Positions 35,326 through 44,322 of a DNA stretch of 64,000 bases are shown here, one piece after another; position 1 is the stretch's first letter; each line of letters begins with the position of its first letter. The notes beneath the pieces were generated by a model, which was not told the origin of the DNA, ran no database searches, and was given only the letters and a program-made list of their open reading frames with translations. The stretch comes from Campylobacter lari subsp. lari (GTDB lineage Bacteria > Campylobacterota > Campylobacteria > Campylobacterales > Campylobacteraceae), in contig NZ_CP053830.1 of NCBI RefSeq assembly GCF_013372185.1, forward strand, positions 744,001 through 808,000, read 5' to 3'. The translations under genes and the position numbers were made by a program.

Positions 35326-36218
35326 TAAAATTCCCTTTCTATCATGCTTTTAATAATATCTTCTAAATCTTTTATATTGTATTTTTTTATAGCTTTTAGC
35401 GCATTATTTGCATAAGTGTTTAGTTCTTGGCCAACTTGATTAAAAATTTCATGCTCTTGCATTTTATTTTTAATCCAAGCAAGCTCATCTACACTTAAAT
35501 CTTTCTTGTAGTAAGACTTAAGTGTTTTTTGATCTTGTGAGTCTAATTTTTCGTGCAAATACATATAAGCAAGAGTGGTTTTACCTTCTTTAAAATCATT
35601 CATAGCAGGTTTACCTAAGGTTTGTTCATCACCTTTAATATCTAAAATATCATCTACAATTTGAAAAGCTAAACCTAAATTTTTACCATATTCAGCAAAA
35701 TCATCTTCATTTAAATTAGCAAGTAATGCCCCACATCTTGCACTAGCTTCGATTAAAACGGCTGTTTTGTTATATATCATTTGTAAATAAGCGTTTTTAT
35801 CAGTATTGAAAGTTTCACTTAAATTTACATCCATTAATTCACCAACAGAAAGCATAACAACAGCATTAGAAATGATTTTTGCTAATTTTAGATCAATCAA
35901 AGAAAGCTCATAAAAGGCTTTTGAGTATAAAATATCTCCAAGCATGATAGCATTTTTGGCTCCAAATTGTGCATTAATAGACTTTACACCTCTTCTTAAT
36001 TTTGCTTCATCAATCACATCATCATGCAATAAGCTTGCAGCATGAATTAACTCTATAATAGCACAGATTTTATAGCTAATATCACTTTCCCCAGCTATTT
36101 TTAAAAGTAGTTTTGAGCGTAATTTTTTACCACCTTGAAGTTTTGAACTCATGATTAAAATAGGCTTGTAGTTTAATTCAGATAAAAATTCATGCATATA
36201 TTGATCGATCTTTTGCAC
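35325..36218 (-). CDS. ispB: Trans-polyprenyl diphosphate synthase
   Basis: Extends allylic diphosphates by isopentenyl units, most likely to make the menaquinone side chain. It has 297 residues. The first Asp-rich motif is 'LLHDDVIDEAKLRRG' (about 65-79), the second is 'QIVDDILDIKGDEQTLGKPAMND' (about 191-213). 'KLQGGKKLRSKLLLK' gives the conserved G-G-K-K-x-R diphosphate site. The residue a few positions before the first Asp motif (small side chains) suggests a long-chain product. The name ispB is by position and length; chain length cannot be read reliably from the sequence. Confidence 0.88.
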   Translation of the reverse strand: MQKIDQYMHEFLSELNYKPILIMSSKLQGGKKLRSKLLLKIAGESDISYKICAIIELIHAASLLHDDVIDEAKLRRGVKSINAQFGAKNAIMLGDILYSKAFYELSLIDLKLAKIISNAVVMLSVGELMDVNLSETFNTDKNAYLQMIYNKTAVLIEASARCGALLANLNEDDFAEYGKNLGLAFQIVDDILDIKGDEQTLGKPAMNDFKEGKTTLAYMYLHEKLDSQDQKTLKSYYKKDLSVDELAWIKNKMQEHEIFNQVGQELNTYANNALKAIKKYNIKDLEDIIKSMIEREF

Positions 36219-36268
36219 TATGCTTCCCTTATTTTATTTACAATATTTTATTAAATTATGCTTTATTT

Positions 36269-36697
36269 TTAGTTAAGCGGCGGTTTTCTTGGATCTAAAA
36301 ATTTAACTTCTAATTTTTTATCCCTATCTTCTATATAAACAATAAAAACAGCTTCATCCTTTTTAAAATCACTAAATTCAAGTATCAATCTTGCTCTATC
36401 AATATGAGGGTTTTTATAATCAGGTACTAAGGTTTGATCAACCCAATTTAAATTTCTTCTTAAAGACATAACAAATTGTCTAGGGTATTTTTTGTATCTT
36501 GAATGAACTATTATATTAGTTTGATCAAATAAAGTCCAAGAAAAATCAAAAAAATATGTCTCATCAGGATAATCAATCTCTTTTATCCAAACCCTAGCTT
36601 TTTCATCTTTTTTGAGTGTAAATTTATAAGTATAATCAAAAAATACTTCAGCCTTTAAAAAACAAAAACTCACAAGTAAAGCAAAAATAAATTTCAA
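36269..36697 (-). CDS. Putative exported protein, function unknown (142 aa)
   Basis: A 142-residue protein with a signal peptide ('MKFIFALLVSFCFLKA', cleavage near residue 17). The mature part is rich in aromatic residues and strand-forming segments: 'VFFDYTYKFTLKKDEKARVWIKE', 'TYFFDFSWTLFDQTNIIVHSRY', 'LILEFSDFKKDEAVFIVYIED'. It ends 'KFLDPRKPPLN'. This suggests a small periplasmic beta protein. I do not recognise the family, and it appears conserved in position in Campylobacter between a DUF2018 gene and the prenyl synthase (from memory). It lies 2 bp after the DUF2018 gene. Confidence 0.75.
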   Translation of the reverse strand: MKFIFALLVSFCFLKAEVFFDYTYKFTLKKDEKARVWIKEIDYPDETYFFDFSWTLFDQTNIIVHSRYKKYPRQFVMSLRRNLNWVDQTLVPDYKNPHIDRARLILEFSDFKKDEAVFIVYIEDRDKKLEVKFLDPRKPPLN

Positions 36698-36699
36698 AT

Positions 36700-36963
36700 T
36701 TAACCCTCATGCCCTAAAATTTGAGCGCTTAAGCCTATGTAAAAATCATTTTTTCTCTCATCTATTAAGAGTGAATTTTCCATTTGAAAATTTGCTACAT
36801 CATTTTCATTTAAATTATTTTTTTCTAAAAGTTCTATCATAGCTATATGATCAGCTAATAACTTTTCTAAAACATTTTCTAAAGCACCCAAATTTGCATG
36901 TTTTATAGTTTCTATAAATTTTTCTTTAGGAGTTTTTGTAAACATCTCATCAAAAATATCCAT
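36700..36963 (-). CDS. DUF2018-family (HP0242-like) small helical protein
   Basis: An 87-residue, all-helical, acidic protein: 'FDEMFTKTPKEKFIETIKHANLGALENVLEKLLADHIAMIELLEKN'. It resembles the DUF2018 family whose Helicobacter member HP0242 forms an intertwined helical dimer. Its function is unknown. It has no signal peptide or cysteine. It begins 3 bp after the HAD hydrolase gene and ends 2 bp before the exported protein gene. Confidence 0.75.
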   Translation of the reverse strand: MDIFDEMFTKTPKEKFIETIKHANLGALENVLEKLLADHIAMIELLEKNNLNENDVANFQMENSLLIDERKNDFYIGLSAQILGHEG

Positions 36964-36966
36964 TTT

Positions 36967-37593
36967 CTAACCTTTCATGTGAATTTGAATTTTATCTATT
37001 AAAGTAGTTTTATCGTTAGCTTCATCTAAGTTTTTAATTTCTTTTTGCCAAGAAATATGTATATAATCCATCTTAGCATTTTTAGCACAAAGTCTATCTT
37101 TTAAACTATCGCCTATGAAAATACTTTTTTCATATTTTGCTTCATCTGCGATTAATCTTAGCATCATAGGATCAGGTTTAGCTTCTATACCATAACTAAC
37201 ACCTAATATTTTATCAAAATATGAAAGAATGTTTTGTTTTTTTAAAATAGGCACCAAGCTTTCTTGAGGCGCATTAGTAGCTATAGCTAAATAGCAATCA
37301 TTTTTTTTACAAAATTCCAAAACCTCAAGCACACCATCAAAAAGTACCACGCTTTGATCATAATGTTTTATGAAATATTTTTCATAGCCTTCTTTAAAGC
37401 TAGTATGAGAGTAAGTATCAACCCCATAAAAAATCTTAGCATAATTTTGCCCAGGAGTATTGATAGTATCTAAAATAAACTCTCTTTTTAAAGGTTCTAA
37501 ATTTAAATCCGCTCTTATTTCATTTACCGCGCATACTATAGCATTAGCACTATCTATAAGCGTTCCATCCATGTCAAAAATTACATTTATCAA
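36967..37593 (-). CDS. HAD-superfamily hydrolase (phosphoglycolate phosphatase-like)
   Basis: A 208-residue cytosolic phosphatase of HAD subfamily IA. Motif I is 'VIFDMDGTLIDSA' (residues 4-16) with the nucleophile Asp8, motif II is in 'LAIATNAP' (about 112-119), the motif III Lys is in 'GIEAKPDPMML' and motif IV is 'SIFIGDSLKDRLCAKNA' (about 167-183). A helical cap lies between motifs I and II. Related proteins act on phosphoglycolate or other small phosphate esters; the substrate here is not known. It overlaps the 110-residue unknown gene by 4 bp. Confidence 0.88.
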   Translation of the reverse strand: MINVIFDMDGTLIDSANAIVCAVNEIRADLNLEPLKREFILDTINTPGQNYAKIFYGVDTYSHTSFKEGYEKYFIKHYDQSVVLFDGVLEVLEFCKKNDCYLAIATNAPQESLVPILKKQNILSYFDKILGVSYGIEAKPDPMMLRLIADEAKYEKSIFIGDSLKDRLCAKNAKMDYIHISWQKEIKNLDEANDKTTLIDKIQIHMKG

Positions 37594-37922
37594 TATTCAT
37601 CCTTAAATTTAATTTTATGTTTGTCTTTTTTATAACTTTGATTATTTTTTAGCTTATATAAGGCATTGGCTTTTGAAGTTAAGGTTTTTTGATCTAAACT
37701 CTCATCTAAGCACTCATTTACAAAAATCTCCAAAGCCTTGGTATAGGTAGAATCCAAAAACACCGCTTGAACTTTTTCAAAGATTTTAGCATTTTTTTGC
37801 ATTCTTTCTCTAAAAAGTGTTAAATCAAAATCCTCCCTTTTTAAAGCACTTACAGCGGAGTTGGTAAATTTTTCTAAAGCTCTTACATATTTTATTCTCA
37901 AAGCTTTTTCATCATTTTTCAT
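37590..37922 (-). CDS. Conserved hypothetical protein after kefB (110 aa)
   Basis: I do not recognise a family. The product is 110 residues, highly charged and mostly helical: 'EKALRIKYVRALEKFTNSAVSALKREDFDLTLFRERMQKNAKIFEKVQAVFLDS'. It has a basic C-terminal tail ('YKKDKHKIKFKDEY') and no signal peptide or membrane segment. It is linked by 4-bp overlaps to kefB upstream and the HAD gene downstream, so it is co-translated with them. A role linked to the antiporter is possible from position only. Confidence 0.75.
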   Translation of the reverse strand: MKNDEKALRIKYVRALEKFTNSAVSALKREDFDLTLFRERMQKNAKIFEKVQAVFLDSTYTKALEIFVNECLDESLDQKTLTSKANALYKLKNNQSYKKDKHKIKFKDEY

Positions 37923-39544
37923 TCTGCTGCACTTGTATTGATTCTACATTGTAATGCTTCTTGCACTAAATTTCTAGCTATTGAAGCTTCAGCATCTACA
38001 ATGTGTAAGTGTTTATCAGTGTGCGGAAAAATGATCTTAGCACCCATACCGCTTGTTTTTAAAACCGTTTGTATAGGTTTATTGAAATTAGAAAGTACTT
38101 GATAGAGCATATCAAGTTTAGCTTCATTGCTTATAGTTATAATAGCAACTGAGCATTCTTCTATATTGGCCACCTTTAGTGTTTCTACTTGGGCTACATT
38201 TGCAAAAAATACATTTTCATTTCTACTACGCCCAAGCTCAACTAAATTTAAATCACTTTCTAAAACTAGATATGGAATACCTGTTTTTTTAATCTTTTGC
38301 ACCACTTCTTGTCCTAATCTTGTATAACCAAAAATGATAAAATGATCTTTCATTTTTTGATCACATAGATAAAATTTAGCCATATCACTTTGCTCACCTT
38401 CAGCTGCATTGGCTATTTTTCTAAGATTGTTTAAAATAAAAGGTGTTGCAACCATAGTGATGATAGAAACTATAATGAAAATTTGTGCCGTTTTTTCATC
38501 TATAAGTGAATTTACTTGCATTAGCGAAAATACCGCTAGAGCAAATTCTCCAATTTGAGAAATACTCAAAGCAGTTTTTAAAGCTACTCTTTTTCTTGTA
38601 TAAAGGATTAAAAGACCATAAATTACTACAAATTTTATCAACAATACTAAGCTTACAAAAACAAAAATCAAAAACCAATTTTCAAAAACTATATGAAAAT
38701 CAATTTGCAAACCAACACTGATAAAGAAAAACCCTAAAAGCAAATCCCTAAAAGGAACTAAATCTGCTTCTATTTTATGTTTATATTTAGTTTCAGCAAT
38801 CAAAGCTCCAGCTATGAATGCTCCAAGCGAGTAAGAAAAACCAAATGAATGCGCTAAAAAGCTTGCTCCTATTACGGTAAAAAGTATGGTAGCGATAAAA
38901 ATTTCATTTGCATTAGTTTTGATAATAAATTTTAAAACATAAGTAAAAAGGTATTTTCCTATAAAATAAAGTAAAACAAGTAAAATCACAGCACTAACTA
39001 AGGTTGTAAATAAAAGCTTTGAAATATCAGCATTTTGAGAACTAAATATATCAATCATTAACAGCAGTGGTATCACGGCAATATCTTGAAAAAGCAAAAT
39101 TCCCAAAGCTTTTCTGCCATATTCTTCATTGATATCGCCACTATCATTAAGTATTTTTAAAACTATAGCCGTGGAGGATAAAGCTAGGGCAAAACCTGCT
39201 ATCATTGCTATATGGCTTGCTATACCTAAAATATAAGTTACAAGCAAAGTACAAACCAAACCACAAGTTAGCATTTGCAAACTACCATTTAAAAACACCT
39301 CTTTTTTCATAGCTAAAAGATGTTTAAATGAAAACTCAAGTCCTATAGTAAACATTAAAAAAACTATACCAAACTCAGCCACATGGATAATGATTTCATT
39401 AGTACTAAAACCATAAAATTCACGCACAAACAAACCTGTGGCTATATAGCCTATAATAGTTGGAATTCCAAATTTTTTAAGTATAACATTAAGTACAACC
39501 GCAACTGCTACTGCAGTTAAAAATAAAGTTATAAAAGCATCCAC
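37919..39544 (-). CDS. kefB: KefB-type cation:proton antiporter with RCK domain
   Basis: A monovalent cation:proton antiporter-2 family protein of 541 residues. Residues 1-385 hold about 12 membrane segments with the CPA2 motifs 'GIVFLMFTIGLEFSF' and 'LFQDIAVIPLLLM'. A cytosolic RCK/TrkA-N domain follows ('HFIIFGYTRLGQEVVQKI', about 398-415) with a Rossmann nucleotide-binding fold. KefB/KefC efflux K+ in exchange for H+, gated by glutathione adducts in E. coli; the glutathione-binding part is not evident here, so ligand and ion are not settled. It lies 24 bp after hspR. Confidence 0.87.
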   Translation of the reverse strand: MDAFITLFLTAVAVAVVLNVILKKFGIPTIIGYIATGLFVREFYGFSTNEIIIHVAEFGIVFLMFTIGLEFSFKHLLAMKKEVFLNGSLQMLTCGLVCTLLVTYILGIASHIAMIAGFALALSSTAIVLKILNDSGDINEEYGRKALGILLFQDIAVIPLLLMIDIFSSQNADISKLLFTTLVSAVILLVLLYFIGKYLFTYVLKFIIKTNANEIFIATILFTVIGASFLAHSFGFSYSLGAFIAGALIAETKYKHKIEADLVPFRDLLLGFFFISVGLQIDFHIVFENWFLIFVFVSLVLLIKFVVIYGLLILYTRKRVALKTALSISQIGEFALAVFSLMQVNSLIDEKTAQIFIIVSIITMVATPFILNNLRKIANAAEGEQSDMAKFYLCDQKMKDHFIIFGYTRLGQEVVQKIKKTGIPYLVLESDLNLVELGRSRNENVFFANVAQVETLKVANIEECSVAIITISNEAKLDMLYQVLSNFNKPIQTVLKTSGMGAKIIFPHTDKHLHIVDAEASIARNLVQEALQCRINTSAAE

Positions 39545-39568
39545 TCACCAACCTTTTACAATGTTTTA

Positions 39569-39949
39569 TTATTTTATTTTTTCTAAAAAAATTAAGTCAA
39601 AATTGCTTCTGTGTTTTACTACTGCTCTTGATTTTGAAGGATTGTTTTTTTTATCAAGCTCTAATCTTAATTCTTCAATAATATTTTCAAACTCATCCAT
39701 TTTTGTTTTTAGCTTTAATATCACATCAACCCCAGCTAAATTTACACCAAGATCTCTTGTAAGGCGTAAAATCATTTTGATTCTATCTATATCCTTTTGA
39801 GAATAAAGCCTCATTTTTCCATCTGTTCTACTTGGTTCAACTAAACCTTCTTTTTCATATTGTCTTAAGGTTTGAGGATGTATGCTTAAAACTTTTGCTA
39901 CAACACTGATTAAATAAACTGGTTCATCATAACTATGCTGCATATTCAC
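39569..39949 (-). CDS. hspR: Heat-shock repressor HspR
   Basis: A MerR-type repressor of 126 residues. The winged helix-turn-helix is 'VYLISVVAKVLSIHPQTLRQYEKEGLVEPSRTDGKMRLYSQKDIDRI', with the family's 'LR.YE..GL..P.R' signature, and a coiled coil from about 78 to 100 is the dimerisation helix. HspR binds HAIR inverted repeats at chaperone genes and is known to control such genes in Campylobacter and Helicobacter. It lies 3 bp after cbpA and shares its promoter, so it should control its own synthesis through the operator at 40857-40877. Confidence 0.93.
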   Translation of the reverse strand: MNMQHSYDEPVYLISVVAKVLSIHPQTLRQYEKEGLVEPSRTDGKMRLYSQKDIDRIKMILRLTRDLGVNLAGVDVILKLKTKMDEFENIIEELRLELDKKNNPSKSRAVVKHRSNFDLIFLEKIK

Positions 39950-39952
39950 TCC

Positions 39953-40819
39953 TTATGGTAATTTTTCTTCTAAAATTTTTAAAAATTCAGGATCTAGGGT
40001 GCTTGTATCTGGTAATTTAACATTTAAAATTAAATACATATCCCCATAAATATCTGTTTTTCTATTTTGTACCCCATAGCCTTTTAGTCTGATTTTTTGA
40101 TTATTTTTTGAATTTGGTGGTATGGTGATTTTAACTTCTTTTCTTGGGGTATTAACGCTAATTTTATCACCAAAAAGTGCTGTTTTTAAGCTAATTTCAA
40201 CCTTTTTATACAAATCATCATCTTCTCTTTCATACTCATTGCTTTTTTCAAGCTCAACTTTTAAGATCAAATCCCCTCTTTGATTATTAAATGTTTTTCC
40301 TTTATTACGTATGCGTAATTTTTCTCCATCTTTAATGCCGTGTGGAATTTTGATTTTAACTTGTTCTTTATTTATCATTATAGAGTGCTCACCGCCTAAA
40401 ATTCCCTTTTCAAAAGGAATTTTTATACTAGCTTGCAAGTCTAAATCCTCTTCAAAGCCTCCAAAACCCCCAAAGCCACCTCTAAAATTATTACTAGAGC
40501 TAAAGCCACCTCCGCCAAAGCCACCACCAAAAATATTTCTTAATATATCATTAATGTCTGCTCCACCTGCGCTTCTTGAAAAATCCTGAAAACTTTGGCC
40601 GCCAAACATAGAATCACCATATTGATCATATTGGGCTCTTTTTTTCTCATCACTTAAAATTTCATAAGCAGCGTTAATTTCTTTAAATTTTTCTTCAGCA
40701 CCTGCTTCTTTGTTGATATCTGGGTGGTATTGTCTTGCTAATTTTCTATAAGCTTTTTTTATTTCATCTGCACTAGCATTTTTTGAAACACCAAGCGTTT
40801 CATATAAACTATTACTCAT
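39953..40819 (-). CDS. cbpA: DnaJ-like co-chaperone CbpA
   Basis: A class B J-protein of 288 residues. The J domain is at residues 4-70 with '[11 protein letters not shown]' containing the HPD motif, then a Gly/Phe-rich linker ('[13 protein letters not shown]', about 95-115) and two C-terminal beta domains ending in the dimerisation region. There is no Cys zinc finger, which separates it from DnaJ. CbpA stimulates DnaK ATPase and helps nucleoid or misfolded protein handling. It is the first gene of the cbpA-hspR-kefB run. Confidence 0.93.
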   Translation of the reverse strand: MSNSLYETLGVSKNASADEIKKAYRKLARQYHPDINKEAGAEEKFKEINAAYEILSDEKKRAQYDQYGDSMFGGQSFQDFSRSAGGADINDILRNIFGGGFGGGGFSSSNNFRGGFGGFGGFEEDLDLQASIKIPFEKGILGGEHSIMINKEQVKIKIPHGIKDGEKLRIRNKGKTFNNQRGDLILKVELEKSNEYEREDDDLYKKVEISLKTALFGDKISVNTPRKEVKITIPPNSKNNQKIRLKGYGVQNRKTDIYGDMYLILNVKLPDTSTLDPEFLKILEEKLP

Positions 40820-40843
40820 TTTTATTCCTTATTTTTTTGTAAG

Positions 40844-40872
40844 ATTATATCATAAACTTTAGTCTAAGTCAA
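40844..40872 (-). promoter_or_regulatory. Sigma-70 promoter of cbpA-hspR
   Basis: On the minus strand TTGACT (complement at 40867-40872), a 17-bp spacer, and TATAAT (complement at 40844-40849). A recognisable -35 box is uncommon in Campylobacter and fits a strongly inducible operon. The predicted transcript start is near 40837, 18 bases before the cbpA ATG. Confidence 0.7.
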
Positions 40873-40877
40873 TCAAC
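40857..40877 (-). promoter_or_regulatory. HAIR-like HspR operator over the cbpA -35 region
   Basis: On the minus strand the site reads GTTGATT, 7 bases, ACTAAAG. The HspR HAIR consensus is CTTGAGT-N7-ACTCAAG; 11 of 14 arm bases match and the spacing is exact. It covers the -35 box, so bound HspR would block RNA polymerase. The site also lies upstream of the divergent htrA. Confidence 0.6.
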
Positions 40878-40968
40878 TTTTATAAGTTTTAAAACTAAAG
40901 GTTTTATTTACAATTGCGTAAAAATAAAATTTTATACTTGTATAAATTGATTTTACAAAGGATAATAT

Positions 40969-42387
40969 ATGAAAAAAACTATAGTTCTTTCTTTAGCATT
41001 AGCAACTAGTCTTTTCAGTGCTAGTATTGATTTTAAACAAGCAGATGATAATGTAAAAAGATCTTTACCAACTGATAATCAAAACACTATACTTTCATAT
41101 CATGATTCTATACAAAAAGTTAAAAATTCAGTTGTTAATATCTCAACTTCTAAAACCGTTCAAAGTAATTCCTTTGGGATTGATGATTTTTTCAATGATC
41201 CTTATTTTAAACAATTTTTTGGTTTTGATTTTCCACAAGCTCCAAAAAGTAAAAAAAATAAAAAAGAAGTAGTAAGTTCACTTGGATCTGGTGTAATTAT
41301 TTCAAGTGATGGTTATATTATAACAAATAATCATGTTATAGAAGGTGCTGAAAAAATTACTGTAAATTTACCTGATACAAGTACTGAATATAAAGCTAAA
41401 TTAATTGGTGCTGATCCTAAAACAGATTTAGCAGTGATAAAAATAGAAGCAAAAAATTTACCTGCTGTGGTTTTTGCTGATTCGGATAAATTATTAGAAG
41501 GTGATGTAGTGTTTGCTCTAGGTAATCCTTTTGGAGTTGGAAGTAGTGTTACAAGTGGAATTATTTCAGCTTTAAATAAAAACAATATCGGCTTAAATCA
41601 ATATGAAAATTTTATACAAACTGATGCTTCAATTAATCCAGGAAATTCAGGCGGGGCTTTAGTAGATAGCAGAGGAGCTTTAGTCGGGATAAACTCAGCT
41701 ATACTTTCAAGAAGTGGTGGAAATAATGGAATAGGCTTTGCAATACCTTCAAATATGGCTAAAACCATAGCTAAAAAACTTATTGAAAATGGAAAAATAG
41801 AAAGAGGATACTTGGGTGTGGTTATAGGAGCTTTAACTCAAGATATTAAAAAAGCTTATACTAATCAAGAAGGAGCTTTAATAACAGAAGTTCAAAAAGA
41901 CTCAGCAGCTTATAATGCGGGTTTAAAAAGAGGCGATTTGATCATAAAAGTGGATAAAACATTGATCAAAAGTCCAATGGATTTAAAAAATTATATAGGA
42001 AGTATTGATCCAAAACAAGCTATAGAGGTAACTTATGAAAGAGATAATAAAATCAAAACAGTTAAATTTATGCTAAAAACAGATGAAAAATCGCTACAAT
42101 ATGAAAAAGGTTATATTGATGGTCTAAAATTAATAGAACTTGATTCTAAAAATAAACAACAATACCGCATACCTGAAAATATTAGTGGTATTTTAATTAC
42201 TGAAGTTACTCCAAAATCAAAAGCAGAAAAAATAGGCTTTGAGCAAGGTGATATCATTATAGGTATTGATCAATACGAAGTTTCAAATTTTAAAGAATTA
42301 TCTAAGGCTTTAGAATTAAATAAAGGCAAAGAATATGTTAAAATTTGGATTAATAGAGGCGGCATGGTTAGAGCTTTACTTTTTTAA
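40969..42387 (+). CDS. htrA: Periplasmic serine protease/chaperone HtrA (DegP)
   Basis: A periplasmic protease and chaperone for damaged envelope proteins; in Campylobacter HtrA is also released and cuts host junction proteins. It is 472 residues with a signal peptide (about 1-18). The catalytic triad is His122 ('TNNHVIEG'), Asp153 ('KTDLAVIK') and Ser227 ('GNSGGAL'). Two PDZ domains follow (about 275-370 and 385-470). The LA loop 'FGFDFPQAPKSKKNKKEV' is lysine-rich. GGATAATATATG shows a weak ribosome site. cprR begins 12 bp after the stop. Confidence 0.96.
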   Translation: MKKTIVLSLALATSLFSASIDFKQADDNVKRSLPTDNQNTILSYHDSIQKVKNSVVNISTSKTVQSNSFGIDDFFNDPYFKQFFGFDFPQAPKSKKNKKEVVSSLGSGVIISSDGYIITNNHVIEGAEKITVNLPDTSTEYKAKLIGADPKTDLAVIKIEAKNLPAVVFADSDKLLEGDVVFALGNPFGVGSSVTSGIISALNKNNIGLNQYENFIQTDASINPGNSGGALVDSRGALVGINSAILSRSGGNNGIGFAIPSNMAKTIAKKLIENGKIERGYLGVVIGALTQDIKKAYTNQEGALITEVQKDSAAYNAGLKRGDLIIKVDKTLIKSPMDLKNYIGSIDPKQAIEVTYERDNKIKTVKFMLKTDEKSLQYEKGYIDGLKLIELDSKNKQQYRIPENISGILITEVTPKSKAEKIGFEQGDIIIGIDQYEVSNFKELSKALELNKGKEYVKIWINRGGMVRALLF

Positions 42388-42399
42388 GAAAGGAAGAAA

Positions 42400-43074
42400 A
42401 TGACAAATATTTTAATGATAGAAGATGATTTAGAATTAGCTGAGATTATAGCTGAATATTTAGAGCAATTTGATATGAAAGTGGATATTGCTCATGAGCC
42501 TTATATAGGTCTTTCAAGACTTGCTTTAAATCCTTATGATTTAATCATTTTAGATTTAAGCTTACCTGGACTTGATGGTCTTGAAGTGTGTGAAGAAATT
42601 CGTAAAAAATACGATACTCCTATCATCATTTCAAGCGCAAGACATGATATTAGTGATAAGGTTGCAGCTCTTGATTTAGGAGCTGATGATTATTTACCAA
42701 AGCCATATAATCCTCAAGAGCTTCAAGCAAGAATTAAAAGCCATTTAAGAAGAATTTCAACTACCAAAAGTGCACAAACTCAAGTAAAAAAAGATCTTGT
42801 TTATGATAAATACAAACACACTATTACCATGAAAGATCAAGAAATCAGTTTTACTAATGCTGAGTTTGATATCTTAAGTTATTTAATCAAAAAAGAAGGT
42901 GGAGTGGTAAGCAGAGAAGAGCTTGTGTATAATTGTAGTTCAATTAGCGAAGATTCAAGCAATAAAAGTATAGATGTAATCATAAGTAGAATCAGGCAAA
43001 AAATCGGAGATGATCCTAAAACCCCAAAATACATTCATTCAATCAGAGGTATAGGATATAAATTAACCCAATGA
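42400..43074 (+). CDS. cprR: OmpR-family response regulator CprR
   Basis: A 224-residue response regulator. The receiver domain (1-120) has the acidic pocket 'IEDD', phospho-acceptor Asp52 in 'ILDLSLPG', and the conserved Thr/Ser and Lys ('IISSARH', 'LPKPY'). The winged-helix DNA-binding domain (about 130-224) ends 'IHSIRGIGYKLTQ'. Its place between htrA and a membrane sensor kinase is that of CprRS in C. jejuni, which affects envelope stress, planktonic growth and biofilm; CprR was reported to be needed for viability and to control htrA. That assignment rests on context. It overlaps cprS by 4 bp and follows htrA closely. Confidence 0.88.
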   Translation: MTNILMIEDDLELAEIIAEYLEQFDMKVDIAHEPYIGLSRLALNPYDLIILDLSLPGLDGLEVCEEIRKKYDTPIIISSARHDISDKVAALDLGADDYLPKPYNPQELQARIKSHLRRISTTKSAQTQVKKDLVYDKYKHTITMKDQEISFTNAEFDILSYLIKKEGGVVSREELVYNCSSISEDSSNKSIDVIISRIRQKIGDDPKTPKYIHSIRGIGYKLTQ

Positions 43075-44315
43075 ATAAATCATCAATTTTTTATACCATA
43101 ACTTTTGTTTTTTTGCTTGCTAGTGTTAGTGTGATTTTAGCATTTTTATGGCTTATAAAATATGATCAGCAAAATTACACTAATGAGCTTAATGCGAAAT
43201 ATTCTTTTATAGCTAATGCAAGATTATTGTATTTTAATCATGTAATTAGTGAAAAAGAATTTTATGAGCAAACAAAAAATTACAAGATGATAGAATTAAC
43301 CACACCATCTTCTATAAGAAAAATCATCTATAAAGCTGAAACTATAGCACGCGCTCAAACTAGTACAGGTGTGGTTGAAATCATTACTTTAGAAGATAAT
43401 GTGTATTTAAAAATCATTTTTGATGGTAAGCTTTATTTGTATAAAGATTTAGAATATCAAGGTTATAGATATTTTGTGATTAAGCTTATTGCTAGTATAG
43501 TAGTAATGGTTTTATTGATTTTATATATTTTTATCATAAGAAAATTAAAGCCATTAAGAGCCTTAAAAAGACAAATAGATAAATTTGGTGAAAACAAACT
43601 CAATGAAATTCAAAATGTTAGCAAGGGAAATGATGAAATTTCTCAAGTTGCAACAGCATTTTATGAGTCTATTTTAAGAATTCAAAAATTAAATACTTCA
43701 AGGCAGTTTTTTTTAAGAAATATCATGCACGAGTTAAAAACCCCTATAACTAAAGGCTTAATTACCTTAGAAATGCTTGAAGATAGCAAGTATAAAGAAA
43801 GATTAGTAGGAGCTTTTAATCGCTTAGAAATTTTAATCAACGAATTTGCAGCCATTGAGCAAATCACATCAGGTGCTGGTTTGATAAATTTAAAAAAATA
43901 CAACATTTTAGATTTATTAGATGAAGCAAAAGATATAGCAATGAATGATGATGAAAATAAAATCAAAACTAGCATTAAAGAAAGCTTTAGTGTGAATGTG
44001 GATTTTAAATTATTTACCACTGCTATGAAAAATATGATAGATAATGCTATAAAATATTCTGATGAAAATATTGTAACTATAATAATCACTAAAGATTATC
44101 TTTGTTTTAAAAATCAAGGAAAAGCCTTAGATAAAGACTTAAAATACTACACTCAAGCTTTCACACAAGGAAAGAAAAACAAAGATAGTTTTGGACTTGG
44201 ATTATACATAGTAAAAACCATACTTGATGCACATAAATTAAAACTTTTTTATGAATACAAAGATGGTTATAATTATTTTTATTTTAAAAATTTAGAAAAT
44301 ATTACCTTAGCTTAG
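43071..44315 (+). CDS. cprS: Sensor histidine kinase CprS
   Basis: The partner kinase of CprR, 414 residues. Two membrane segments, about 8-29 and 138-157, enclose a periplasmic sensor region of about 105 residues. A HAMP-like linker precedes the dimerisation domain, whose H box is 'NIMHELKTP' with His220. The N box is 'MKNMIDNAIKYS', and the G boxes end 'SFGLGLYIVK'. The G1 box before it is degenerate ('CFKNQGKALDKDLK'). The signal is unknown; envelope stress is plausible from the neighbouring htrA. Confidence 0.88.
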   Translation: MNKSSIFYTITFVFLLASVSVILAFLWLIKYDQQNYTNELNAKYSFIANARLLYFNHVISEKEFYEQTKNYKMIELTTPSSIRKIIYKAETIARAQTSTGVVEIITLEDNVYLKIIFDGKLYLYKDLEYQGYRYFVIKLIASIVVMVLLILYIFIIRKLKPLRALKRQIDKFGENKLNEIQNVSKGNDEISQVATAFYESILRIQKLNTSRQFFLRNIMHELKTPITKGLITLEMLEDSKYKERLVGAFNRLEILINEFAAIEQITSGAGLINLKKYNILDLLDEAKDIAMNDDENKIKTSIKESFSVNVDFKLFTTAMKNMIDNAIKYSDENIVTIIITKDYLCFKNQGKALDKDLKYYTQAFTQGKKNKDSFGLGLYIVKTILDAHKLKLFYEYKDGYNYFYFKNLENITLA

Positions 44316-44322
44316 GAAAAAT

